64,000 nt of DNA from Selaginella moellendorffii (taxonomy: Eukaryota > Streptophyta > Lycopodiopsida > Selaginellales > Selaginellaceae): contig NW_003314261.1 in the NCBI RefSeq assembly GCF_000143415.4, forward strand, positions 5,823,800 through 5,887,799, written 5' to 3'. Numbering within the stretch: the first letter of the stretch is position 1; every line of letters begins with the position of its first letter. The translations under genes were made by a program, and so were the position numbers. Shown here piece by piece: positions 37,350 through 49,194 of this stretch. The notes under the pieces were generated by a model. The model was not told the origin of the DNA. It saw only the letters and a list, made by a program, of their open reading frames with translations, and did not search any database.

Positions 37350-38198
37350 TTAAATCTTGGTGGTGATGTCTCGGCCGGGAACGCACACAGCGGGCGGGGC
37401 CAACTCGAGCCGGGGCGTATATGGCAGCATATTGGCCTTGAGCTTCCGGATCACGTCCAGCCCTACGTTGAGCGCAGTTGCAGCGGACCTGTCCGGGATC
37501 ATCAAGAGAGCACCACCACTTGTCTACACACACACATCACTAAAACGTTAAGAGAAAAGCCGAGATAAGTTTTTTGTTTACCAGAGTTCCTGGGTTTTGG
37601 CTGTTGAGAGCCGAGATGTAAAACGCAGGCTTGGTCCCGACGTTGATCTCAAAGTGCATCGTTCCCCGCGGGAATATCGTGATATCGCCCGGGTTCAAGA
37701 GGTTGATGCGTGGTACTCCTGGAAAATCACCCCATATGTTCTTTATAAGATCGAGAGAGAGAGAATCTTATTTTCCTACCAGCTGTATCCACGAATCCAA
37801 CTTGAAGTGGCCCGCCAGAGATCATGGTGAGGAGCTCGGAAGCTCGAGGGTGCGTGTGTGGGAGATTGACTCCACAGGGAACCATGTTAAAGTGTACATA
37901 AGTTATCCCTTGAGACCTGCAAAGAAAACCAAGGAAAACCTCGATTGGGATCTCCAGAGGCAAAGAGTTAAGAAAAGCACGTGATTCCTGGGAACAGTGT
38001 CGTGTTGATTGCTGCGCGAACGCCACCGGGTCCATTGCTCACGACGCCATTCTTGAACACATCTCGCAGCACGAAATCGCTAAGAGCTCCCGACCCCTCG
38101 AAATCTCGCAGCGGATCGGGGTCGGCAGCGCTCACAAACACATTCGCGGCGGCAGCGCCTAGGATCATTACCACCAGCATCAACTTCTTGGACTCCAT
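37350..38198 (-). CDS. GLP: Germin-like protein (cupin), type B, unit 2, apparently intact
   Basis: Four exons, 38198-37981, 37916-37780, 37718-37582 and 37523-37350, with matching phases, give about 221 residues, the usual germin-like size. A signal peptide (MESKKLMLVVMILGAAAANV, cleavage likely after VSA) points to secretion to the cell wall. Germin box 1 is HTHPRASE with G upstream; box 2 is GDITIFPRGTMHFEIN; together they supply the three histidines and glutamate that bind manganese. Germins form hexamers and act as oxalate oxidase or superoxide dismutase; which activity this one has cannot be told. The C-terminus is VCVPGRDITTKI. The gene has its own TATA box at 38284-38291. Confidence 0.92.
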
Positions 38199-38283
38199 CG
38201 CTCGAGATCTCAAAAGAAGATTGTTCTTCAGAAACTTCGATTCAGGAAGAGGGGCGAACGATGATAAGTCTAAGAGTGTGGGG

Positions 38284-38291
38284 TTTATATA
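38284..38291 (-). promoter_or_regulatory. TATA box of the unit-2 germin gene
   Basis: TATATAAA on the minus strand, 86 bp upstream of the ATG, followed by CCCCACACTCTTAG. The same box is kept in all five type-B copies. Confidence 0.7.
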
Positions 38292-38344
38292 CTGTGGCAA
38301 GTCTCAAAGTCAGAGATTAAAAACTCTCCAAAAACACGCGTAGT

Positions 38345-39864
38345 CTCAATTGCCAATCTGGTTACGTTTCTAAATTACGAAAAAAATTAAGGTAAAACTA
38401 TTTTGACCTGACCAGGTCTCACTCACGTTCCAAATCGTAGATTTTACGAATGGATACATACTCACAAGTTCTTACAAGCCAATCCTTTGATTGTTTTAGA
38501 TGGAAACTTCCACAATAAAAAACATGACGTAGAGTCTTTGGTACATACAAGGAGACCTCACACTTGTGAGAAACGGGAAATATTTTCTCCTCTTTTTTGT
38601 TCGCTCGATGTGCTGTGTCTGTCATAATCTATAACTAGTGGAAGAATTATCGCAAAAGCAAAACAGAGAAGAAGATAGCTCACGCAAGAATCAGGCTGAA
38701 CTCTCTCCATCGAATCCGTACGTGTCCTCCACGCAAACCTGGAGAGAAACTTTAGCTCAAAGTTTTGTTACCTTTTCCCCAGGATACACCGTCTTGGATG
38801 ACGCACTTCTCTTGGGTTCCAGAACAATCAGATATTTCTCGCGACAGGCTTCTAGGGAGGAGACGTTACTGTTTAAATCAGTGAAAATTAGTAGACCATA
38901 AATCAAACTCAGCTTAGCATCCCCAGCTTCTCCAGCGATGCGTCTTTCTTGGAAAATCCAATGACACATCACCCGGGGAAACTCCACTACGTCGGACTTT
39001 GGAGAGTGCATCCGCCACACCCAAACAATCCGGCCATGATTCTTAAAGTGGCCTTCCCTTCCGAATATTCTTGTAACGAGTTTTGCAATGGTTTTAGCTC
39101 GTACCAGCGGAGATTTGTGCTGCCGTGTGGATAGAGGAGCTTGATCATGTCACGCAACAGAATGGTTTCTATCGGGAAAATCCAGAAGCAGCTTTCGACT
39201 TGGTACTCTGAAAGTCGATACAAGCATTCTCTGTTTTCTTTACTTTCTTTAAATCCAGGCTTTGCAAAGTGTGTCGAGTTCCAGCTAGTTTTGGAGCCTA
39301 CAAGAGGAAACGAGCAAGAAAACTGTTGCATAGGGTTCGGAGGAAAAGGATCGTTGGAGAATTTGATTTTCTCTCTAAAGTGGAAGCAACTCAGGTAATA
39401 TATAGTAAGATCAAATAATTCTCGAAAATATTGTTGGTGGTGATTGTGGATCATCATCACCACCATTAATGATGGCGAAGAATGGCGGACCATGGGGGAG
39501 TGATGTAAGTTCAGTCCCATGCTCCTCAGTCGGACACACATGATTATGACAGTGAAAAAGTGGTTCATTTATACACTTCTTACATGGATTTTTTCTTCTT
39601 CTTTTTGCCTTCGTACAATTACAGATTGCAAGCTGGCCTAAAATTTCCACTAATGATTTCATGTATCTAATCTCAAAATATGGTGTCAAAGTTGGTGTAA
39701 CCAACAAGGTTGATGGCATTCAGACTATTACATCGTGGAGGCAGCTAATACCCATTCAATCAAGGGAAAATCTATGGTTGGGAAATTTTTAATGCGAATG
39801 GAAGTCAGAGTGCAAAGAATGCCAATAGCAACAGCTAAAGCCCCGTATAGAATGGATGAAGAAC
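38345..39864. other. Unidentified recurring block, unit 2
   Basis: On the minus strand, 39020-38757 is continuously open (VMCHWIFQERRIAGEAGDAK through KRSASSKTVYPGEK to a GTAACA donor), whereas the other units have a TAA in place of its CAA codon. On the plus strand several short open segments exist too. Strand and identity are unresolved. Confidence 0.5.
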
Positions 39865-40014
39865 AGCCATGGCTCAGAAACTATTCACGTTTGTAGTACT
39901 TCTCCAAGACTGGGCCCAAGAACACATGACCTGAGCAAGGTCCCCAATTTGAAGATCACCTGAATACTTAGGTGGAGAAGTACTACAAGCGTGAATAGTA
40001 CCTGAGCCATGGCT
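39865..40014. repeat. Foldback: 42-bp inverted repeat, unit 2
   Basis: Same structure as in unit 1, arms 39865-39906 and 39973-40014. Units 3 and 4 lack both arms; unit 5 keeps the left arm and about half of the right arm. Confidence 0.85.
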
Positions 40015-40289
40015 GTCAGCAAGTTGTAAAATTGTCACAGTGTTGTGTACAATTGGATGCTATTTTTGTTGGTGAGGCATCTTGTTTTAGATCTTAAGGC
40101 CCAACTAAGAATCCAAGTACAAACTTTGTTTTCATAACAAATTTGATTCTCAAATTTCAAGATTATGTTTGACTAAATCAGATTGTATCAGAGTAAATTT
40201 AAATTCAAAAGTCGACAAAAAAGTCATCGAAACTTTTGAAAATTCATTCCTTGGAGGAAGGCCAAAACTTTGGGTAATTTGGTCAGAGT

Positions 40290-40575
40290 ATGAAGGTGTA
40301 CTTCAGGGCTAGTCTATATGCATTTCCATTAATCATGGTCGTCATTGCATTTGCTGCCAAAAAGTGTGGGAGTAGTTACCATTATTATTACCTTTCTTTT
40401 ACCAGGTTATGCTAGACTAGTTAATATAGAGGTTAGAAGATTGACTTTGATAAAAGTTCCAATTAAATTTTCATATTACCAAGTTATACAGATGAGGCCA
40501 TTGTAACAACTCAAGACTGAGAATCATATACTATGGCTAGCATTTTTATTACCAGCTTTATTATAAATTCCAAGA
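40290..40575 (+). pseudogene. MiAMP1-like peptide relic, unit 2
   Basis: Same decay as in unit 1: open signal peptide, cysteine lost in the first PGC motif, TATA region deleted. Confidence 0.8.
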
Positions 40576-41611
40576 ACTTTGTGATATGTGCCATTACATA
40601 AAGTTGTTAGCCCCTCTAGACCAATATAGATTTACCTTTGCATGGTAACTTTAGAACTTCAAAATAAGTAGAAATTATAAATTACATAAATTTTGCAAAA
40701 ATAATTCTAAACTGGTGTTTAATATTTCTTTATTAAAATTTTATCACACCCCTTTTGATCCCATTCATATTCCACCACCACTTTCTCCATAAGTCAGCAC
40801 TAGTGAGTAGAAGTTTGAGCTTGCTATTATACTTGACTTGACAAACTTTAGATGTTTTATTAGTGATTGTATTTGGGTGCTTGCTTCTTATCTTACTCAT
40901 GCTTTTAAGTTGCTTAGTATTGAAACCTAATTTTATATCAATTCAATTGCCATTTAATGCTCAGCATCACACAAGTTAAACCCTAAACCCCTGCTCAGAA
41001 GGCTTAGTAAATTAGTTTTCAAATCCATGTTTTAGTATTTTATTGGTATTTTCATCCCCTCCTCTCTGATATATATACTTTATTATTACCTATATTCATT
41101 AAAATTAGTTATTATAGAAATATATGTTTATAATAAAAAATAAATTAGAATCAAAATTAATCAAAGGAATGTAAGTAGAATCCAAAATGATAGCTGAAAA
41201 TATTATTATTTATCCTCATTAAAAAAAATTATAAATATAAAAATGCTTTTCAATTTACTAGATATAGAGAATTATTTTGTTATATGAGCTTTAATAAATT
41301 ACTCATTTTTCATAAGAATTAAATATAGCAAAAAAAATTTTTAACATGTTATAAATTAAGTACCAATAATGCATATCCGCTTGAAACTTTCTAGTTTCTC
41401 AATTAACTTGGGTAGAGACTAATAAAGGGTTTAGCAATATACTATTATAATTTTTGATACCCACAATCACATTCATGACACTTGAAACTAAAATCAAATC
41501 CGACTTTACAGAAGTTCTCACCTTCATTGATAATGAAGTGAAATAAAGAGATTGATCGCAATGGCATGATTTTTTTATTTAAAAAGGTAAATGTAAACAA
41601 AGAAGAGGAAC

Positions 41612-42000
41612 ATTAAATCTTGGTGGCAATGTTTTGCCAAGGAATGCACACATTGGGCGGGGCCAACTCGAGCTGGGGTGTATATAGCAGCATATTGGCC
41701 TTGAGCTCCCTTATCATGTCCAGTTCTACATTAACCGCTGTTGCAGTGGACCTGTCTGGAATAATCAACAGAGCACCACCACTTGTCTGTAGAAACAGAT
41801 ACACAAAATTATTAAGAAAAAGAATAAAGTAAATAACTTCAGAAAAAAACAAGAAGGAAGCTGGCGATGTTGTTTTGTTTACCAGAGTTCCTGGGTTTTG
41901 GCTGTTGAGAGCCGAGATGTAAATCGCAGGATTGGTCCAAAGTTGAGCTGAAAGTGCATCGGTCGTCACAGGAAAACCATGAGATCACAAGAGGTTGATG
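41612..42000 (-). pseudogene. Type-A germin-like relic, unit 3, only the last exons left
   Basis: The last exon (TSGGALLIIPDRSTATAVNV) and exon 3 (ISALNSQNPGTL region) remain; the sequence then jumps at about 41998 directly into the flank with the GA run at 42041-42075, so exons 1 and 2 are deleted. Confidence 0.8.
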
Positions 42001-42035
42001 CAAATGCGATCAATGTCTCGTGCTTGAGAAACAAT

Positions 42036-42080
<45 letters not shown>

Positions 42081-42589
42081 CAAAGAAATGTAAAAAGAAA
42101 AAGTAAGAACGAAATGAGGGAAGAGGGCATCGAGCTTGCATGCATGCATTCAAGAGAACGTGTGTTTTTGGAAAAAAATCTAATTCAAATTCCTTACAGC
42201 CTTCGAGTAACAATCTCTTTATCATATCTCGACTTTTCTCGTAGAAAAGGTTTTTAACCATTTGAAAAAGTCAGTTGGGGCATTGCAGGAATCCCAAAGA
42301 GACCACTAGCCATTACATTTGCTCCATTAAGTCAAGCTTCGGTGACACAGCGATCAAGTCGCTCACTACTCTCATCCTCTACCTAGTGGTTTTTGCAATA
42401 GAAACCACTTGATCAACCACTACCCAAGCAATTCGCTGCAATGAAATCAGTAGGTAGAGGGTAAATCATCCAGAAAATCCAGCAGCAGCACGAGACTTGG
42501 ACGCGACCATTCTCTTGCTTCGAAACAAAGTCAGCCTTTAAATATAAGTGTTCCCATCAAAAAGCCAAACAAGTCAAGGATGGATCACT

Positions 42590-43459
42590 TTAGTTACAGT
42601 GGTCAATGTAAACAAAGGACTTAAATCTTGGTGGTGATGTCTCGGCCGCGGCGGGTGGGGCCAACTCGAGCCGGGGCGTATATGGCAGCATATTGGCCTT
42701 GAGCTTCCGGATCACGTCCAGCCCTACGTTGAGCGCAGTTGCAGCGGACCTGTCCGGGATCATCAAGAGAGCACCACCACTTGTCTACACACACACATCA
42801 GAAAAACGTTAAGAGAAAAGCCGAGATAAGTTTTTTGTTTACCAGAGTTCCTGGGTTTTGGCTGTTGAGAGCCGAGATGTAAAACGCAGGCTTGATCCCG
42901 ACGTTGATCTCAAAGTGCATCGTTCCCCGCGGGAATATCGTGATATCGCCCGGGTTCAAGAGGTTGATGCGTGGTACTCCTGGAAAATCACCCCATATGT
43001 TCTTTATAAGATCGAGAGAGAGAGAATCTTATTTTCCTACCAGCTGTATCCACGAATCCAACTTGAAGTGGCCCGCCAGAGATCATGGTGAGGAGCTCGG
43101 AAGCTCGAGGGTGCGTGTGTGGGAGATTGACTCCACAGGGAACCATGTTAAAGTGTACATAAGTTATCCCTTGAGACCTGCAAAGAAAACCAAGGAAAAC
43201 CTCGATTGGGATCTCCAGAGGCAAAGAGTTAAGAAAAGCACGTGATTCCTGGGAACAGTGTCGTGTTGATTGCTGCGCGAACGCCACCGGGTCCATTGCT
43301 CACGACGCCATTCTTGAACACATCTCGCAGCACGAAATCGCTAAGAGCTCCCGACCCCTCGAAATCTCGCAGCGGATCGGGGTCGGCAGCGCTCACAAAC
43401 ACATTCGCGGCGGCAGCGCCTAGGATCATTACCACCAGCATCAACTTCTTGGACTCCAT
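42590..43459 (-). CDS. GLP: Germin-like protein, type B, unit 3, with frameshifted C-terminus
   Basis: Exons 1-3 match the unit-2 gene, including both metal-binding boxes. In the last exon 10 bp are missing near 42648, so the conserved VCVPGRDITTKI end is replaced by a different tail that reaches a stop at 42590. The cupin barrel itself would be complete, but germin C-termini help hold the hexamer together, so function is doubtful. The TATA box is at 43545-43552. It may be a recent pseudogene. Confidence 0.75.
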
Positions 43460-43649
43460 CGCTCGAGATCTCAAAAGAAGATTGTTCTTCAGAAACTTCG
43501 ATTCAGGAAGAGGGGCGAACGATGATAAGTCTAAGAGTGTGGGGTTTATATACTGTGGCAAGTCTCAAAGTCAGAGATTAAAAACTCTCCAAAAACACAA
43601 TTGCCAATCTGGTTACGTTTCTAAATCTTTTCTTTACGAAAACAATTAA

Positions 43650-45084
43650 GGTAAAACTATTTTGACCTGACCAGGTCTCACTCGCGTTCCAAATCCTGCA
43701 TACATACTCACAAGTTCTCGCAAACCAATCCTTTGATTGTTTTAGATGGAAACTTCCACAAGAAAAAACATGTCGTAGAGTTTTTGGTACATACAAGGGG
43801 ACCTCACACTTGTGAAATATGGGAAATATTTTCTCCTTATTTTTGTTCGCTCGATGTGCTGTGTCTGTCATAATCTATAACTAGTGGAAGAATTATCGCG
43901 AAAGCAAAACAGAGAAGAAGAAAGCTACGCAAGAATCGGGCTGAACTCCTCCACGCAAACCTGGAGAGAAACTTTAGCTTTACCTTTTCCCCAGGATACA
44001 CCGTCTTGGATGACGCACTTCTCTTGAGTTCCAGAACAATCAGATTTTTCTTACGACAAGGAGACGTTGGTGAATCAGTGAAAATTAGACCACAGATCAA
44101 TCTCAGCTTAGCATCATCCAGCTTCTCCAGCGATGCGTCTTTCTTAGAAAATCCAATGACACATCACCCGGAGAAACTCCACGACGTCGGACTTCGGAGA
44201 AGGCATCCGCCACACCCAAACAATCCGGCCATGATTCTTAAAGTGGCCTTCCTTTCCGAATATTCTTGTAACGAGTTTTGCAATGGTTTTAACTCGTACC
44301 AGCGAATTGCTTGGAGATTTGTGCTGCCGGGTGGATAGAGGAGCTTGATCAGGTCACGCAACAGAATGGTTTCTCTCGAGAAAATCCAGAAGCAGCTTTC
44401 GACTTGGTACTCTGAAAGTCGATACAAGCATTCTCTGTTTCCTTTACTTTCTTTAAATCCAGGTGATCACTTTGCAAAGTGTGTCGAGTTCCAGCTAGTT
44501 TTGGAGCCTACAAGAGGAAACGAGCAAGAAAACTATTGCATAGAGTTCGCAGGAAAAGGATCGTTGGAGAATTTGATTTTCTCTTTCCAGCCATCTATGG
44601 TTGTAGAACACCGGGAAGTCTCCGTGAAGGTTTTGCTCTAAAGTGGAAGCAACTCAGGTAATATATAGTAAGATCAAATAATTCTCGAAAATATTGTTGG
44701 TGGTGATTGTGGATCACCATCACCACCATTAATGATGGCGAAGAATGGCGGACCATGGAGGAGTGATGTAGGTTTAGTCCCATGCTCACACACATGATTA
44801 TGACAGTGAAAAAGTGGTTCATTTATACGCTTCTTACATGGATTTTTTTTCTTCTTTTTGCCTTCGTACAATTACAGATTGCAAGCTGGCCTAAAATTTC
44901 CACTAATGATTTCATGTATCTAATCTCGAAATATGGTGTCAAAGTTGGTGTAAGCAACAAGGTTGATGGCTCCACCCATTCAGACTATTACATCGTGGAG
45001 GCAGCTAATACCCATTCAATCAAGGGAAAATTTATGGTTGGGAAATTTTTATGCGTCTCCAAGACTGGGCCCAAGAACACATGA
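43650..45084. other. Unidentified recurring block, unit 3, with a 100-codon plus-strand frame at 44782-45084
   Basis: The plus-strand frame reads ASWPKISTNDFMYLISKYGV, NKVDGSTHSDYYIVEAANTH and SIKGKFMVGKF after a pyrimidine-rich stretch and TTACAG, so it may be a last exon. An upstream plus-strand segment (44463-44641) includes AKCVEFQLVLEPTRGNEQ. I cannot name the family. Confidence 0.5.
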
Positions 45085-45300
45085 CGTGAGCAAGCCCAAT
45101 TTGAAAATCACCTGAATACTTTTTCTTTTCGAACTAAGAATTCAAGTACAAACTTTGTTTTCATAACAAATTTGATTCTCAATTTCAAGATTATGTTTGA
45201 CTAAATCAGATTGTATCAGAGTAAATTTAAATTCAAAAGTCGACTTTTGAAAATTCATTCCTTGGAGGAAGGCCAAAACTTTGGGTAATTTGGTCAGAAT

Positions 45301-45585
45301 ATGAAGGTGTACTTCAAGGCTAGCCTATATGCATTTCCATTAATCATGGTCATCATTGCATTTGCTGCCAAAAAGTGTGGGAGTAGTTACCATTATTATT
45401 ACCTTTCCTTTACCAGGTTATGCTAGACTAGTTAATATAGAGGTTAGAAGATTGACTTTGATAAAAGTTCCAATTAAAATTTCATATTACCAAGTTATAC
45501 AGATGAGGCCATTGTAACAACTCAAGACTGAGAATCATATGCTATGATTAGCATTTTTATTGCCAGCTTTATTATAATTGTCCAA
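45301..45585 (+). pseudogene. MiAMP1-like peptide relic, unit 3
   Basis: Collinear with the intact gene, keeps GTGTGGGAGTAG after the signal peptide region, which stops the frame, and lacks the TATA region. Confidence 0.8.
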
Positions 45586-46832
45586 GAACTTTGTGATATT
45601 GATATTGCATAAAGTTGTTGGCCATTCTAGACCAATATAGATTTATTTTTGCATATTTCCTTTAGGACTTCTAAATAAGTAGAAATAATTATAAATTACA
45701 TAAATTTTGCAAAAATAATTCTAAACTGGTGTTTAATATTTCTTTATTAAAATTTTATCACACCCCTTTTGATCTCGTTCATATTCCACCCCACTTTCTG
45801 CATAAGTCAGCACTAGTGAGTAGGAGTTTACATTACTTGATTTGAAATACTAGTATCACAAACTTTAGATATTTTATTAGTAATTTCTTCTTATCTTACT
45901 CATGCTTCTAAGTTGCTTATTAATTTCCATCATTGAAACCTAATCCTACATCAATATAATTGCCATTTGATGCTCAGCATCAAAAGGGATGATATTAAAT
46001 ATGTTTGCCATCTTTCTATATTTACATAGGATTAGTAAGATCGTTTTTAAATCCAATTTTTTATTTTAATTGTTTTAGTATTTTATTGGTAGTTTCATCC
46101 CCTCCTCTCAATGACGAGACATATGATGTATAATTTTTATTATTACCTATATTCATTAAAATTAGTTATGCTAACTAAAATTTATTATAAAATTGTTTAA
46201 AATAAAAAATAAATTATAATCAAAAGTAATCAAAGGAAGGTAAGGTAAGTAGAATCCAAAATGATAGCTGAAAATATTTTTATTTATACTCATTAGCAAA
46301 ATTTTATATAAACGTAAAAATGCTTTCCAATTTACTAGATATAGAGAATTATTTTATTATATGATCTTTAACAAATTACTCATTTTTTATAAGAATTAAA
46401 TATAGCATACAAAAAATTTTAATATGTAAGTACTACCAATGCATACCTAACCTATCCACTTTTTTGGAACCTTTAGTTTATCAACTAGCTATTGATAAAA
46501 GGTCTAGCAATACTAACCTTCTAGTATTATGGCAATAAAAAATGAATACTTTAAAAGACTTACCAATATATAATTTTGGATACCCACAGTGACATTCAAC
46601 AAGAAACTTTTGATATTTGATAAATAACTTTTAATACTCATAATCACATTTGTGACACTTGAAATTAATATCAAATTTGACTCTACAAAAGTTCTCACCT
46701 TCATTGAAGACAATAAAGTGAAAGAAAGAGATTGATCACAGCAGAAACACCATTGTGCTCCCCTTTGTGCTAATTGGCATGATCTTTTTTTAAAAAAAAG
46801 GTAAATGTAAACAAAGAAGAAAAACTTGGAAC

Positions 46833-47548
46833 ATTATAGCCGGGAACACACTAGGCGGGGCCAACTCAAGCTGGGGTGTATATGGCAGCATATTGGCCTT
46901 TTGAGCTCCCTTATCATGTCCAGTTCTACGTTAAGCGCTGTCGCAGTGGACGTGTCCGGAATCATCAACAGAGCACAACCACTTGTCTGTAGAAACAGAT
47001 ACACAAAATTATTAAGAAAAAAGAATAACGTAAATAACTTCAGAAAAAAGCAGATGCTTTTTTGTTTAGGAAAACCGTGAGATCGCCTGGGTACAAGAGG
47101 TTGATGCGTGGTACTTATCGTATTCAATGATCTATACGAGATCAAGATCGAGAGATTGGACATATTTCCTACCGCCTGTATCAACGAAGCCAACTTGAAG
47201 TGGCCCCCTGGAGACCATGGTCAGGAGCTCTGAAGCTCGAGGGTGCGTATGTGGGACATTGACTCCCCAAGGAACCATATGAATGTGGACACCTTGAGAC
47301 CTTCATAGAAACAAACGAAAGAACAAGCCATGATTTTTGAGAACTGAAAAAAGAATACGTGATTCCTGGGAAGATTGTCGTGTTGATTGCAGCCGGGTCT
47401 ATTGCGAACATCCCCATTAACATCTCGTAGCACGAAATCGCTAAGAGCTCCCTACCTTGCGAAATCTCGCAGTGGATCGGGATCGGCAGTGACTAACACA
47501 TTCAAGCACCCAAGATCATCACTACCAACAAAGCTTCTTGAAATCCAA
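46833..47548 (-). pseudogene. Type-A germin-like relic, unit 4
   Basis: The last exon has lost its end (AAATCTTGGTGGC is absent), exon 3 is deleted (the sequence jumps at about 47050-47065), and exon 1 shows the stops shared by the type-A group. Confidence 0.8.
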
Positions 47549-48149
47549 CGGTAAAGAAAAAAAGTATCCAAATGCGATCAATGTCTCGTGCTTGAGAAAC
47601 AATGGCAGAGAGAGAGAGAGAGAGATAAGGTAAGAACGAAATGAGGGAAAAGTTGCATGCATGCATTCAAGAGAACGTGTGTTTTAGGAAGATTTCTTAA
47701 TTTAAATTCCTTACAGCCTTCGGAGACTTATCCCAGTAACAATCTCTTTATCATATCTCGACTTTTCTCGTAGAAAAGGTTTTTAACCATTTGAAAAGTT
47801 AATTGGGGCATTGCCAAAGAGACCACTAGCCATTACATTCGCTCCATTAAGTCAAGCTTTGGTGATACAGCGATCAAGTCACTCACTACTCTCATCCACA
47901 GCGCTCCCTCTACCTAGTTGTTTTTGAAATAGAAACCACTTGATCAAGCTACCCAAACAATTCGCTGCAATGAAATCAGTAGGTAGAGGGTAAATCATCC
48001 AGAAAATCCAGCAGCAGCACGAGACTTGGACGCGACCATTCTCTTGCTTCGAAACAAAGTCAGCCTTTAAATATAAGTGTTCCCATCAAAAAGCCAAACA
48101 AGTCAAGATGGATCACTTTAGTTACAGTGGACAATGTAAACAAAGGGCC

Positions 48150-48997
48150 TTAAATCTTGGTGGTGATGTCTCGGCCGGGAACGCACACGGCGGGCGGGGC
48201 CAACTCGAGCCGGGGCGTATATGGCAGCATATTGGCCTTGAGCTTCCGGATCACGTCCAGCCCTACGTTGAGCGCAGTTGCAGCGGACCTGTCCGGGATC
48301 ATCAAGAGAGCACCACCACTTGTCTACACACGCACGTCAGAAAAACGTTAAGAGAAAAGCCGAGATAATTTTTTTTGTTTACCAGAGTTCCTGGGTTTTG
48401 GCTGTTGAGAGCCGAGATGTAAAACGCAGGCTTGGTCCCGACGTTGATCTCAAAGTGCATCGTTCCCCGCGGGAATATCGTGATATCGCCCGGGTTCAAG
48501 AGGTTGATGCGTGGTACTCCTGGAAAATCACCCCATATGTTCTTTATAAGATCGAGAGAGAGAATCTTATTTTCCTACCAGCTGTATCCACGAATCCAAC
48601 TTGAAGTGGCCCGCCAGAGATCATGGTGAGGAGCTCGGAAGCTCGAGGGTGCGTGTGTGGGAGATTGACTCCACAGGGAACCATGTTAAAGTGTACATAA
48701 GTTATCCCTTGAGACCTGCAAAGAAAACCAAGGAAAACCTCGATTGGGATCTCCAGAGGCAAAGAGTTAAGAAAAGTACGTGATTCCTGGGAACAGTGTC
48801 GTGTTGATTGCTGCGCGAACGCCACCGGGTCCATTGCTCACGACGCCATTCTTGAACACATCTCGCAGCACGAAATTGCTAAGAGCTCCCGACCCTTCGA
48901 AATCTCGCAGCGGGTCGGGGTCGGCAGCGCTCACAAACACATTCGCGGCGGCAGCGCCCAGGATCATTACCACCAGCATCAACTTCTTGGACTCCAT
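48150..48997 (-). CDS. GLP: Germin-like protein (cupin), type B, unit 4, apparently intact
   Basis: Same four-exon structure as the unit-2 gene, about 221 residues, nearly identical in protein sequence (SNFVLRD in place of SDFVLRD). It keeps both metal-binding boxes (HTHPRASE and PRGTMHFEIN), the signal peptide and the VCVPGRDITTKI end. The first donor is GTACTT rather than GTGCTT, still a GT site. Expected to be a secreted cell-wall manganese cupin. Confidence 0.92.
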
Positions 48998-49082
48998 CGC
49001 TCGAGATCTCAAAGGAAGATTGTTCTTCAGAAACTTCGATTCAGGAAGAGGGGCGAACGATGATAAGTCTAAGAGTGTGGGG

Positions 49083-49090
49083 TTTATATA
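49083..49090 (-). promoter_or_regulatory. TATA box of the unit-4 germin gene
   Basis: TATATAAA on the minus strand, 86 bp upstream of the ATG at 48997. Confidence 0.7.
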
Positions 49091-49194
49091 CTGTGGCAAG
49101 TCTCAAAGTCAGAGATTAAAAACTCTCCAAAAACACGCGTAGTCTCAATTGCCAAGCTGGTTACGTTTCTAAATCTTTTCTTTACGAAAAAAAT

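Larger units (their letters stand above)
35779..41513. repeat. Tandem array unit 2 (5.7 kb)
   Basis: Same gene order as unit 1 without the insertions. Its right half (39.4-40.8 kb) is almost identical to the matching part of unit 1 (33.5-34.9 kb), including the foldback sequence. The tail (about 40.6-41.5 kb) is AT-rich with no gene seen. Confidence 0.9.
41514..46690. repeat. Tandem array unit 3 (5.2 kb)
   Basis: Same order; the type-A germin relic is reduced to its last two exons, which explains the shorter unit. Its right half closely resembles unit 4. The AT-rich tail (about 45.6-46.7 kb) holds no gene. Confidence 0.9.

Noticed and set aside
37631-38343. Plus-strand frames of 117-147 codons recurring in each unit
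   Set aside because: They are antisense to type-B germin exons and recur only because the units are duplicated.
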